Below, piece after piece: positions 49,836 to 57,779 of a DNA stretch of 64,000 nt. Every line of letters starts with the position of its first letter. Positions within the stretch are counted from its first letter, which is position 1. The stretch covers positions 1,736,001-1,800,000 of the forward strand of contig CAVVSD010000008.1 in assembly GCA_963750895.1 (NCBI GenBank). The letters are read 5' to 3'. Source of the stretch: CAVVSD01 sp963750895 (GTDB lineage Bacteria; Actinomycetota; Thermoleophilia; Solirubrobacterales; Solirubrobacteraceae). A program made the translations under genes and the position numbers. The notes under the pieces were generated by a model, which searched no databases, was not told the DNA's origin, and was given only the letters and a program-made list of their open reading frames with translations.

Positions 49836-51006
49836 GTGAGGATCCTCTGGGTCAGCCCCTTCCTGCCGCACCCCAAGGCGCGGCACGCCGGCGGGCGCGG
49901 TGAGTTCCAGTGGATGGCGGCCCTCGCGGAGCGTCACGACATCACGCTCGTCGCCCGGATGGAACCCGAGGAGCGCGACGCCGCGATCGCCCTGCGGCCC
50001 GTCCTGAGCGGGCCTGCACCTCCTGACGTTCGCGCGCCCGGAGGGCCCGCTCGCCGCGGCGCAGATCGTGGGCTCCTACGTCCGCCTGGGCCGGATGGCC
50101 CAGCGCATCCAGGACGCCGGCGACTTCGACGTCGTCCACGTCGAGTGGCTCGAGACCGGGCTGGGCATGCGCCGCACGAGCGACGTCGGCCGCGTGAACG
50201 TCGCGATCGACGAGCTCACGAAGCCCGCGCGACGCCGCGCCGGGCTGGCGGAGGGGACACCCGCGCGGCTGCGCGGCGAGCTCGGGCTGCGTGCGATCAC
50301 GCAGCTGCAGCACCGCATCTGCGCGAAGTTCGACGTCGTGCTGGCGCTCTCCGAGCAGGACCGCGACCAGATCCGCGCGCTGGAGCCGGCCACCGACGTC
50401 AGGTTCCTGCCGTTCCCGGTCGGCGTCGACCCGGCGAAGCTCTCGGGCGCGACCCGCGACGACGACCACCTGCTGTTCGTCGGCGCGATGAACCGCGACA
50501 CGAACATCGACGCCATCACCTGGTTCTGCGCCGAGGTGCTGCCGCGGGTCCGCGCGCAGCGCCCCGGCGTGCGCCTCACGATCGCGGGCGCCGCCCCCGC
50601 CGCCGAGGTCGTGGCGCTGGGCGCGGATCCCGGCATCGACGTCACCGGCTTCGTCGAGGACCTCGAGCCCTACCTCGCCCGGGCGACCGTGTTCGTCTCA
50701 CCGCTGCGGGTCGGCGGGGGGATCATCGCCAAGAACATCGACGCGATGGCCTCGGGCCTGCCCGTCGTGACGAGCACGATCGCCAACGAGGGCGTCGACG
50801 CGACGGCCGGCGAGCACGTGCTCCTCGCCGACGAGCCGCAGGCGTTCGCGGACGCCGTGCTCGCGCTGCTCGCCGACCCTGCCCGGCGCGCCCGGATGGC
50901 GGGCGCCGCCCAGGCGTTCATCGAGGGGCGCTTCGGCGCGCAGGCCGGCGCCGCGGTCCTCGAGGAGGCACACGCGGCGGCGATCGCCGCTCACACGTCC
51001 GGGTAG
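49836..51006 (+). pseudogene. Glycosyltransferase family 4 gene with a +1 frameshift
   Basis: About 389 residues after correction. First frame: GTG 49836, RILWVSPFLPHPKARHAGGR, EFQWMAALAERHDITLVARM and RDAAIALRPVLSG. At 50010-50012 one extra G moves the family sequence into the next frame (LHLLTFARPEGPLAAAQIVG), which continues to the stop at 51006 through VVHVEWLETGLGMRRTSDVG, HLLFVGAMNRDTNIDAITWF, and VFVSPLRVGGGIIAKNIDAM followed by ASGLPVVTS. All GT4 blocks are present, so only the single base breaks it. The end overlaps the convergent 3,5-epimerase gene by 16 bases. Divergent from the methyltransferase at 49792. Confidence 0.8.
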
Positions 51007-51506
51007 CCCGCGTCGCGCTCGTTCATGACCCGCCCGCCGGGCGGCGGCTCCGGCCACGCGATGCCGAACGCCGGGTCGTCCCAGCGCACGCCGTACCCGG
51101 CGCCGTCCACGAACGGCGTGGACATCGCGTAGAGCACCTCGGCGTCGTCCGTGAGCGTCTGGAAGCCGTGGGCGAAGCCGCGCGGGATCCACAGCGCCAC
51201 GCCGTTGTCCGCGCTCAGCTCGACGCCGTGCCAGGCGTGCAGCGTCGGCGAGCCCGGCCGCAGGTCGACGGCCACGTCGAAGACCGCGCCGCGCGTGCAG
51301 CGCACGAGCTTGTCCTCGCCGTGCGGCTCCGCCTGCAGATGCATGCCGCGCAGCGTCCCGGCGTGGACGTTGAACGACGTGCTCATCTGCACGACCGGCC
51401 CGAGCTGCTCGACGTCGTAGGTCCGCGCGAAGTGCCCCCGGGCATCGGCGTGGCGCTCGGGATGGACCTCGAGGAGCCCGCCCAACCCGGTCTCGCGCAG
51501 GATCAC
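50991..51506 (-). CDS. dTDP-4-dehydrorhamnose 3,5-epimerase family protein
   Basis: 171 residues, a cupin-fold RmlC-type epimerase. GGLLEVHPERHADARGHFAR, STSFNVHAGTLRGMHLQAEP (catalytic His in RGMHLQ), DKLVRCTRGAVFDVAVDLRP, SADNGVALWIPRGFAHGFQT, and LYAMSTPFVDGAGYGVRWDD (region of the catalytic Tyr). In this operon with CDP-glucose dehydratase it more probably epimerises a CDP-4-keto-6-deoxyglucose at C3 and/or C5 than dTDP-sugar, since no rmlA/B/D is seen. GTG 51506 overlaps the methyltransferase stop (GTGA). Confidence 0.85.
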   Translation of the reverse strand: MILRETGLGGLLEVHPERHADARGHFARTYDVEQLGPVVQMSTSFNVHAGTLRGMHLQAEPHGEDKLVRCTRGAVFDVAVDLRPGSPTLHAWHGVELSADNGVALWIPRGFAHGFQTLTDDAEVLYAMSTPFVDGAGYGVRWDDPAFGIAWPEPPPGGRVMNERDAGYPDV

Positions 51507-52732
51507 GGCAGGAGCTTGAGCTGGGGGGCGCGCGCCGCGAACTGCCCGCCCCACTCGCGCACGTAGCCGTGCTGGGCGACGATCTCGTCGCGCAGGTTCC
51601 AGGGCAGGATCAGCACGACGTCGGGCTGCGTCTCGCGCAGGGCCTCGACGGGGCGGATCGGGATGTGCGTCCCCGGCAGCAGGTGGCCCTGCTTGTGCGG
51701 GTTGGCGTCGACCGTGTAGTCCAGGAAGTCGGTGCGGATGCCGCAGAAGTTCAGGAGCGTGTTGCCCTTGGCCGGCGCGCCGTAGCCCGCGATCGACTTG
51801 CCCTGCGCCTTGAGGTCGATGAGGAACTGCAGGATCGCCCGCTTGTCCTCCTGCATCCGCTCGGCGAACTCGCGGTAGACGTCCATGTCGTCCAGCCCCG
51901 CGCGCCGCTCGCGCATCATCAGCCGCGCCGCGCGGTCGCTCAGCGGCTTCTCGCCGTCGTCGGCGTGGCAGCCGTAGATCCGCAGCGACCCGCCGTGCGT
52001 GGGGATCTCCTCGACGTCCCACAGCCGCAGGCCGTGCGCCTCGAACACCCGGGAGACGGTGAGGAACGAGAAGTACGAGAAGTGCTCGTGGTAGATCGTG
52101 TCGAACTGGTCGAGCTCGATGAGCTGCAGCAGGTGCGGGAACTCCATCGTGATGACGCCGCCCTCGGCGAGCAGGATCTTCATCCCGCCGACGAAGTCGT
52201 TGAGGTCGGGCACGTGGGCGAGGACGTTGTTGCCCAGCAGAAGATCCGCCTTGAGGTCGCTCGCCACCCCTCGCGCGGTGTCGACGCCGAAGAACTCGAC
52301 GAGCGTGCGGACCCCGCGCTCCTCCGCGGCGGGGGCGACGTTCGCGGCCGGCTCGATGCCGAGCACCGGCACGCCCCGCTGCACGAAGTACTGCAGGAGG
52401 TAGCCGTCGTTGGACGCGAGCTCGACGACCTGGCTGGACCCGTCGAAGCCGAACCGCTCGACCATGAGCTCGACGTAGCGCTCGGAGTGCTCGAGCCAGC
52501 TCGACGAGTACGCCGAGAAGTACGCGTAGTCGCTGAAGATCTCGTCCGGCGTCTCGTACTCCTCGAGCTGCACGAGCCTGCACTCGCCGCACACCCACGC
52601 CTTGAGCGGATAGAACGGCTCCATGGCGTTGCCGCGCTCCGGCGGCAGGTAGGAGTTCGCCATCGGCGACATGCCGAGGTCGGCGAACACCGTCTCGAGC
52701 GGGGCGGCGCAGAATCGGCAGGTCGCAGTCAT
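51503..52732 (-). CDS. Sugar C-methyltransferase (NovU/EvaC/TylCIII type)
   Basis: 409 residues with the three-part layout of deoxysugar C3/C5 methyltransferases. Zn-binding N-terminus: CRFCAAPLETVFADLGMSPM and KAWVCGECRLVQLEEYETPD. Central SAM core: QVVELASNDGYLLQYFVQRG and LLLGNNVLAHVPDLNDFVGG followed by HEHFSYFS, the catalytic His-rich site of the family. C-terminal domain: SIAGYGAPAKGNTLLNFCGI. It adds a methyl carbon to a 4-keto-6-deoxysugar nucleotide, giving a branched sugar. ATG 52732 overlaps the dehydratase stop (ATGA), so substrate hand-over between gene products is likely. Confidence 0.88.
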   Translation of the reverse strand: MTATCRFCAAPLETVFADLGMSPMANSYLPPERGNAMEPFYPLKAWVCGECRLVQLEEYETPDEIFSDYAYFSAYSSSWLEHSERYVELMVERFGFDGSSQVVELASNDGYLLQYFVQRGVPVLGIEPAANVAPAAEERGVRTLVEFFGVDTARGVASDLKADLLLGNNVLAHVPDLNDFVGGMKILLAEGGVITMEFPHLLQLIELDQFDTIYHEHFSYFSFLTVSRVFEAHGLRLWDVEEIPTHGGSLRIYGCHADDGEKPLSDRAARLMMRERRAGLDDMDVYREFAERMQEDKRAILQFLIDLKAQGKSIAGYGAPAKGNTLLNFCGIRTDFLDYTVDANPHKQGHLLPGTHIPIRPVEALRETQPDVVLILPWNLRDEIVAQHGYVREWGGQFAARAPQLKLLP

Positions 52733-53787
52733 CGGGCCGAGAGGGTAGAGAAGCGCTCGATCTGGTCGAGCGTGACCGCTCGCGCCTCGCGGTTCTCGAG
52801 GAAGACGGCGTACCACTCGACGATCGCCTCCAGGGCCTGGGCGAGGTCCCAGCCGGGGCGCCAGCCGAGCTCCGTGCGCGCCTTCGTCGAGTCCAGCGCG
52901 AGATGGCCCGCCTCGTGCGGATGCGGTCCCGGATCGATCTCGCACCGCAGCTCCGTCGGCCACATCTCGGTCAGCCGCTCGACGAGCCAGCCGACCGTCT
53001 GCACGTCGCCGGGATCGGGGCCGAAGTTCCAGCCGCCCCGGACGTCCTCGCCCGCCGCGAGTCGCTGGGCGAGCTCCAGGTAGCCCGACAGCGGGTTCAG
53101 GACGTGCTGCCACGGGCGCACGGCCTGCGGGCTGCGGATCGGGACCGGGGCGCCCCCCATCGCATGGCGGGCGACGTCGGCGAGCAGGCGGTCCTCGGAG
53201 AAGTCGCCGCCGCCGATGACGTTGCCCGCGCGGGCCGAGGCGAGCGGGAGGTCGTAGGACCGCAGGTACGCCGCCGCGACGATCTCCGCCGCGCCCTTCG
53301 AGCTCGAGTAGGGGTCGTGGCCGCCCATCGGGTCGCTCTCGACGAACGCACGGGGTGGGCGGGCCGGATCGTTCTCGTAGCTCTTGTCGCTCGTGACGTT
53401 CACGATCGCGACGACGGACGGCGTCGAGCGTGCCGCCTCGAGCACGTTCACCGTGCCCATGACGTTCGTGCCGTAGGTCGTGCGCGGGTCGCGGTAGGAG
53501 CGGCGCACGAGCGACTGCGCGGCCATGTGGATCACGACCTCGGGCTCGTGCTCGGCGAACGCGCGGTCGACCGCCTCGGCGTCGCGGACGTCGATGCGCA
53601 GATCGGCGATGCCGTCGGCCACGCCGCCCGCCTCGAACAGCGACGGCGACGTCGGGACGGCGTCGGAGAGCCCGACGACGTCCGCGCCCATCGCGCGCAG
53701 CCACAGCGTCAGCCACGCGCCCTTGAACCCCGTGTGCCCGGTGACGAGCACCCGGCGGCCCTTCCAGAAGCCGGGATCGACGCTCAC
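52729..53787 (-). CDS. rfbG: CDP-glucose 4,6-dehydratase
   Basis: 352 residues. Converts CDP-glucose to CDP-4-dehydro-6-deoxyglucose. FWKGRRVLVTGHTGFKGAWL (family-specific GHTGFKG cofactor motif), VVIHMAAQSLVRRSYRDPRT, VNVTSDKSYEN, DPYSSSKGAAEIVAAAYLRS (Tyr-x3-Lys), ARAGNVIGGGDFSEDRLLAD and RPWQHVLNPLSGYLELAQRL. All catalytic residues are present. GTG 53787 overlaps the upstream stop (GTGA). It works after RfbF (43340-44107), which is encoded on another transcript 9 kb away. Confidence 0.94.
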   Translation of the reverse strand: MSVDPGFWKGRRVLVTGHTGFKGAWLTLWLRAMGADVVGLSDAVPTSPSLFEAGGVADGIADLRIDVRDAEAVDRAFAEHEPEVVIHMAAQSLVRRSYRDPRTTYGTNVMGTVNVLEAARSTPSVVAIVNVTSDKSYENDPARPPRAFVESDPMGGHDPYSSSKGAAEIVAAAYLRSYDLPLASARAGNVIGGGDFSEDRLLADVARHAMGGAPVPIRSPQAVRPWQHVLNPLSGYLELAQRLAAGEDVRGGWNFGPDPGDVQTVGWLVERLTEMWPTELRCEIDPGPHPHEAGHLALDSTKARTELGWRPGWDLAQALEAIVEWYAVFLENREARAVTLDQIERFSTLSAR

Positions 53788-56204
53788 GAGGGCCTCTCGA
53801 CGATCTCCATCCAGTCCATCGTCGTCCTGCCGTCCTCGCAGAGCTCCTGTGCGCGCTCCTTGGAGACGGTGACGAGCTTCACGGGCTGGTCGGGCAGGAA
53901 CGCGAGCGGCCCGACGAGGCCGGTCGTGCTGGCCGAGCCGATCTCGTTGCCCGTGCCCGGCAGCGGGCTGCCGCCGCCGCGCTGCACGACGATCTTGTGG
54001 ACGCCCGCCTTCAGGTCGTGGACGCCCAGCGGCATGTAGTTGCCGGGGTAGGCCTCCTCCCACTTCACGTCGCCGATCTCCTTGCCGTCGACCGTCACGG
54101 TCACCTTGCGCCCGACGGAGCCGCGCAGGTAGATCGTGTAGTCGCCGTCGACCGGCAGCTCGACCTGGCCGGTCATCTCACCCGGCGTGCGGGTCACGTA
54201 GTCCGGCGGCTGGGGGATCCAGCCCGGGGAGACGAAGCCGGGGTCGGAGAACTGCACGAGCTGCGGCGACGTGGCGTAGCGGACCTCGACGTCGTCCCCG
54301 GCATCCGCGAGGGCGGTGCGCAGCATCGTGCACGCGGGCTTCAGGGGCTTCTTCGCCTTCATGCGCGCCTTCGGGTCGCCGCGGAAGCCGATGTGGTCGA
54401 CGATCCGCGGCGCGTCGGGGACCTTCTTCCAGATCTCGTGGAACGGCGTCGTCTCGACGAGGCGCCAGTTGCCGGGCGGTCGGCTCGACGTCGGGTCCCG
54501 GCGCAGCACGATCGTGTCCAGCGAGTTCAGGTAGTCGAGCTTGTACTCGTCCATGTCGCGGACGAACTGCAGGCCCGGCAGCGCCTGCGCGTTCCAGCCC
54601 GGATCGAAGTTCGCCGGGTTCGAGAGGCTCGATGCGTCCATGTCGCGCAGGAGGTACTCGCTGTACTCCTCGAACACCGGGTACAGCGACGGGCCCTGGC
54701 CGTCGTACTTGTCCGCGATCTGCTCGAGGTCGTGGAGGCGGTCGTAGGGCGCGAAGCTCGTGCCGTGGAAGAACAGGAAGTTGCCGGCGAGGACACCGAC
54801 GACGACCAGCCCGCCGAGCGCGATCCCGACCGTCCGGCGCCACATCCCGACGGCCGCGGCGCCGACGAAGCCGAGCGTGAGGATGAACGGCGCGGTGACC
54901 GTGATCGCCTTGAAGTCCGACCAGGTCGCGGACGCGCGCGCGACGTAGGCGAGCGCCACCACCCCGGCGACGCCGAGCGCCACGTAGACGAGCAGTCGCC
55001 GGCGCACGGACCACGCGATGCCGATGATCGCCAGGACGAGCACCAGCACGATCCCGATGATCGTCGGGACCTCCGCGCCGCCGTCGGCGATCGGGAAGCG
55101 GTAGTCCGGGGTGAGCCACACGCCGGCCGCGGACCACACGGGGACGGCGGCGGCCAGGTTGCCGAGACCCTCGGGACCGCCCGCCGTCGCGATCTGCGCG
55201 ATCGTCACGCCGCTGACGACGGCCGGCAGGCCGAGCACCACCGCCAGCAGCGTCATCCAGACCCACATGCCGACGACGCGCACGCGGTGCGCATGCGCGC
55301 GCAGCAGCTCGGAGACGAACAGCAGCAGCGCGAACATCCCGATCCACGGGATCGCGCCGACGCTGAAGGCGCTGACCGCGCCGGCGAGCGCGATCGACAG
55401 CGGGACGACGCGCCGCAGCCCACCCTCCGACGGCGGGTACAGGACGAGCAGCGCGGCCGCGAGGATGATGAGCGCCACCCCGCCGAGCTCCTTGATGCCC
55501 GACGTCATCGCGTACGAGAAGAGGATCGTCGGCTGCGCCGCCACGCCGGCCGCGACGGCGCGCAGCCGCGGGTCGGCGATCGCGGGCTTGAGCAGGACGT
55601 ACAGCGCCAGCCCGAGCACCGCCCCGAGCCCGGCCATGAACGGCTGCCAGGCCCAGATGACGTCGATGCCGGCGGCGCGCGACAACGCGCCCAGCGCCGC
55701 CTGGCCGCCCGCGGGGTAGTGGATCGCCGCGAGCTTGTCGGCGATGACGTTGAACGACGAGCCGATGTTGTCCGGCTTGCCCTGGCCGCCCGTCTGCAGG
55801 TAGCCGGCCCAGGCGATCTGGTAGGCGAGGTCGACGATCCGCCCGTAGCCCGTGAACCCCGCCTTGCCCGTCACGAGGACGGGGAGCGACATCATCCCCG
55901 CGGGCAGCAGCGCGGCCACGCCGGGCCAGATCGCGTGGCGCCAACGGCGCAGCGACGCCCGGAGGCGCCCCCAGCCGACGACGTAGCCGGCGATGGCGGC
56001 CACCGCGAGCGCCCACGGGGTGAGCGGCGCGGTCGCCTCCGGCCACGTGAAGAACGACGCGATGACGACGACCGCCGCCATCCCCACGGGGGCGATCAGC
56101 GCGCCCGGGAGAGGCCGTCCGGCGATGCGATCGACGAGCAGACCGCAACCCACGCACAGGATGAACGCGACGACCGGGAACAGGACCCAGCTGTGCAGGA
56201 ACAT
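53784..56204 (-). CDS. Very large membrane protein with sugar-binding-like C-terminus, copy 2
   Basis: 806 residues, intact. About 12 membrane helices in the first ~500 (FLHSWVLFPVVAFILCVGCG; GLFGL-type helices such as VPTIIGIVLVLVLAIIGIAW). Extracytoplasmic part: DTIVLRRDPTSSRPPGNWRL, TTPFHEIWKKVPDAPRIVDH, then a beta-sandwich-like segment DGDYTIYLRGSVGRKVTVTV and LKAGVHKIVVQRGGGSPLPG. It is paralogous to 38440-40903. A FxGYGRIVDLAYQ-like loop (VTGKAGFTGYGRIVDLAYQI) is shared by both (TGYARIVDLALQ), so it may be functional. The protein could be a polymerase, GT-C transferase or lipid-linked-glycan receptor; no known family is certain. It heads the operon that includes rfbG. Confidence 0.78.
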   Translation of the reverse strand: MFLHSWVLFPVVAFILCVGCGLLVDRIAGRPLPGALIAPVGMAAVVVIASFFTWPEATAPLTPWALAVAAIAGYVVGWGRLRASLRRWRHAIWPGVAALLPAGMMSLPVLVTGKAGFTGYGRIVDLAYQIAWAGYLQTGGQGKPDNIGSSFNVIADKLAAIHYPAGGQAALGALSRAAGIDVIWAWQPFMAGLGAVLGLALYVLLKPAIADPRLRAVAAGVAAQPTILFSYAMTSGIKELGGVALIILAAALLVLYPPSEGGLRRVVPLSIALAGAVSAFSVGAIPWIGMFALLLFVSELLRAHAHRVRVVGMWVWMTLLAVVLGLPAVVSGVTIAQIATAGGPEGLGNLAAAVPVWSAAGVWLTPDYRFPIADGGAEVPTIIGIVLVLVLAIIGIAWSVRRRLLVYVALGVAGVVALAYVARASATWSDFKAITVTAPFILTLGFVGAAAVGMWRRTVGIALGGLVVVGVLAGNFLFFHGTSFAPYDRLHDLEQIADKYDGQGPSLYPVFEEYSEYLLRDMDASSLSNPANFDPGWNAQALPGLQFVRDMDEYKLDYLNSLDTIVLRRDPTSSRPPGNWRLVETTPFHEIWKKVPDAPRIVDHIGFRGDPKARMKAKKPLKPACTMLRTALADAGDDVEVRYATSPQLVQFSDPGFVSPGWIPQPPDYVTRTPGEMTGQVELPVDGDYTIYLRGSVGRKVTVTVDGKEIGDVKWEEAYPGNYMPLGVHDLKAGVHKIVVQRGGGSPLPGTGNEIGSASTTGLVGPLAFLPDQPVKLVTVSKERAQELCEDGRTTMDWMEIVERPS

Positions 56205-56296
56205 CAGGGCGACGACGGGGTGCGTGGCAGCGGTCTCAAACGGCGGGTCACCCTAGCTGACGGGTCGGTTCGCGCCCCGCTAGCCTCTCCGCCCTC

Positions 56297-57181
56297 ATGG
56301 ACCTCGGCGCCTTCCTCCGGGCCCGGCGCTTCTACGAGAGCCCGGCGGCCATCCGCGCCTACGGCGCGCTGCGGTCGGTGGCCTCGCGCCTCGGCTTCCA
56401 GGTGGTCCTCAAGACCTTCTACTCGCCGATCCCGGACCTCGCGACGCTGCCGCCGGACACGTTCGACCGCAAGGTCGGGCTCCCCGGCATCGACTGGGAC
56501 CTCGACGCCCAGCTCGAGCGGTTCCAGGGCGTCGTCGTCCCGTTCGCCCCGGATCGCTACTCGCCGGAGAACCCCTCGTACGCGCTGCTCGACGCCACGA
56601 CGCTGTACGGCGTCGTCCGCACGCACAAGCCCAAGCGCATCGTCGAGCTCGGCTCCGGCCACACGACGCTGGTGTCCACGCAGGCCGCGCGCGAGAACGC
56701 CGCCGAGGGTCACCCCTGCCGGGTCGACGCCTACGACCCGTTCCCCGGCGTCGCGGCCCCCGACCTGCCCGGCCTCGACGGCCTGCACCGCGTCGCCGCG
56801 CAGGACATCCCGCTCGGCGTCTTCGACGAGCTGGAGAGCGGCGACGTCCTCTTCGTCGACACGACGCACGTCGTGAAGCTCGGCAGCGACGTCAACCACA
56901 TCGTGCTGCAGATCCTGCCGCGCCTGAAGCCGGGCGTGATCGTGCACGTGCACGACATCTTCATCCCGTACGAGTACCCGCGGCAGTGGCCGGAGAAGTT
57001 CGGGCTCTTCTGGAGCGAGCAGTACCTGCTGCACGCGTTCCTCGCGATGAACCCCGGCTACGAGATCCTCTTCTCGGTCTCCGCGCTGCACCGCGACCGC
57101 GCCGACGCGCTGCGCACGACCGTCGCGTCGGCCATGCCCGGCGGCGGCAGCGGCTTCTGGATCAGGCGCACCGCGGCCTAG
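56297..57181 (+). CDS. Class I SAM methyltransferase (Methyltransf_24-like)
   Basis: 294 residues. PIPDLATLPPDTFDRKVGLP, DWDLDAQLERFQGVVVPFAP, PKRIVELGSGHTTLVSTQAA (motif I), GDVLFVDTTHVVKLGSDVNH (acidic motif), LPRLKPGVIVHVHDIFIPYE (metal/catalytic region) and ALHRDRADALRTTV. It belongs to the group with a conserved DTTH and HDIFIPYEYP often seen in O-antigen loci. The TAGCCT -10 (with CTGACG as a possible -35, 18-base spacer) lies 10 bases before ATG 56297. The target is unknown. Confidence 0.82.
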   Translation: MDLGAFLRARRFYESPAAIRAYGALRSVASRLGFQVVLKTFYSPIPDLATLPPDTFDRKVGLPGIDWDLDAQLERFQGVVVPFAPDRYSPENPSYALLDATTLYGVVRTHKPKRIVELGSGHTTLVSTQAARENAAEGHPCRVDAYDPFPGVAAPDLPGLDGLHRVAAQDIPLGVFDELESGDVLFVDTTHVVKLGSDVNHIVLQILPRLKPGVIVHVHDIFIPYEYPRQWPEKFGLFWSEQYLLHAFLAMNPGYEILFSVSALHRDRADALRTTVASAMPGGGSGFWIRRTAA

Positions 57182-57244
57182 CCCGAAAGATCGTGGGGGC
57201 CTCCACGATGCGCGCGGCGCGTCGGCCGGAGACGATCGCTGCGC

Positions 57245-57778
57245 ATGAACGGGTTGTTCATTCGGGAGTCACGCCCTCTGGGCATGCCACCGACGGTCGA
57301 CGAGCACGAGGTCCGGGCCGCGGCCGGCCTCACGATGGTGATCGGTGCCGCCGCGTTCGTGTTCGCCTTCTTCGAGCGGCAGTTCGTGCCGCTCCAGATC
57401 GTGACCGCCCTCTTCGCCCTCGAGTTCCTCATCCGGGTGACGCTCGGGCTCCGGTACAGCCCGGTCGGCATGGTCGCGCGTGCGCTGACCGTCGGCCGGC
57501 CGCCGGAGTGGGTCTCCGCCAGGCCCAAGCGGTTCGCATGGACGCTCGGGCTGGCGATGACCGTCTCGATGGCGGTCGTCATCAACAGCGGCGTGCGCGG
57601 CGTGCTGCCCGTGACGGTCTGCCTCGTGTGCCTGACGCTGATGTGGCTGGAGTCCGTGCTGGGCCTGTGCGTCGGGTGCGAGATCGCCCGCGTGCTCATG
57701 CGGCGCGGGTGGATGCGCGACGACCCGGGCTTCGGGATCTGCGCGGGCGGCCGGTGCGACCTGTCCGAGAGGGGCTGA
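57245..57778 (+). CDS. DUF4395 membrane protein
   Basis: 177 residues with four membrane helices (AAAGLTMVIGAAAFVFAFFE; LQIVTALFALEFLIRVTLGL; FAWTLGLAMTVSMAVVIN; LPVTVCLVCLTLMWLESVLG). It carries the DUF4395 signature LGLCVGCEIARVLMRRG with a C-x2-C pair. DUF4395 proteins are found near rhodanese, thioredoxin-like and sulfur-transfer genes and are thought to work in sulfur or redox traffic at the membrane. The next gene, 1 base after its stop, encodes a Moco-sulfurase-like enzyme, consistent with that view. Confidence 0.87.
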   Translation: MNGLFIRESRPLGMPPTVDEHEVRAAAGLTMVIGAAAFVFAFFERQFVPLQIVTALFALEFLIRVTLGLRYSPVGMVARALTVGRPPEWVSARPKRFAWTLGLAMTVSMAVVINSGVRGVLPVTVCLVCLTLMWLESVLGLCVGCEIARVLMRRGWMRDDPGFGICAGGRCDLSERG

Positions 57779-57779
57779 C

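Noticed and set aside
38440..51006. Programmed +1 frameshifting as a real feature of this organism.
   Set aside because: There is no shared slippery motif or stop codon at the five sites, and the genes are unrelated. Sequence error is simpler, though I keep the option open in the findings.
50991..51506. dTDP-rhamnose synthesis.
   Set aside because: No rmlA, rmlB or rmlD in the window; the surrounding enzymes use CDP-glucose.
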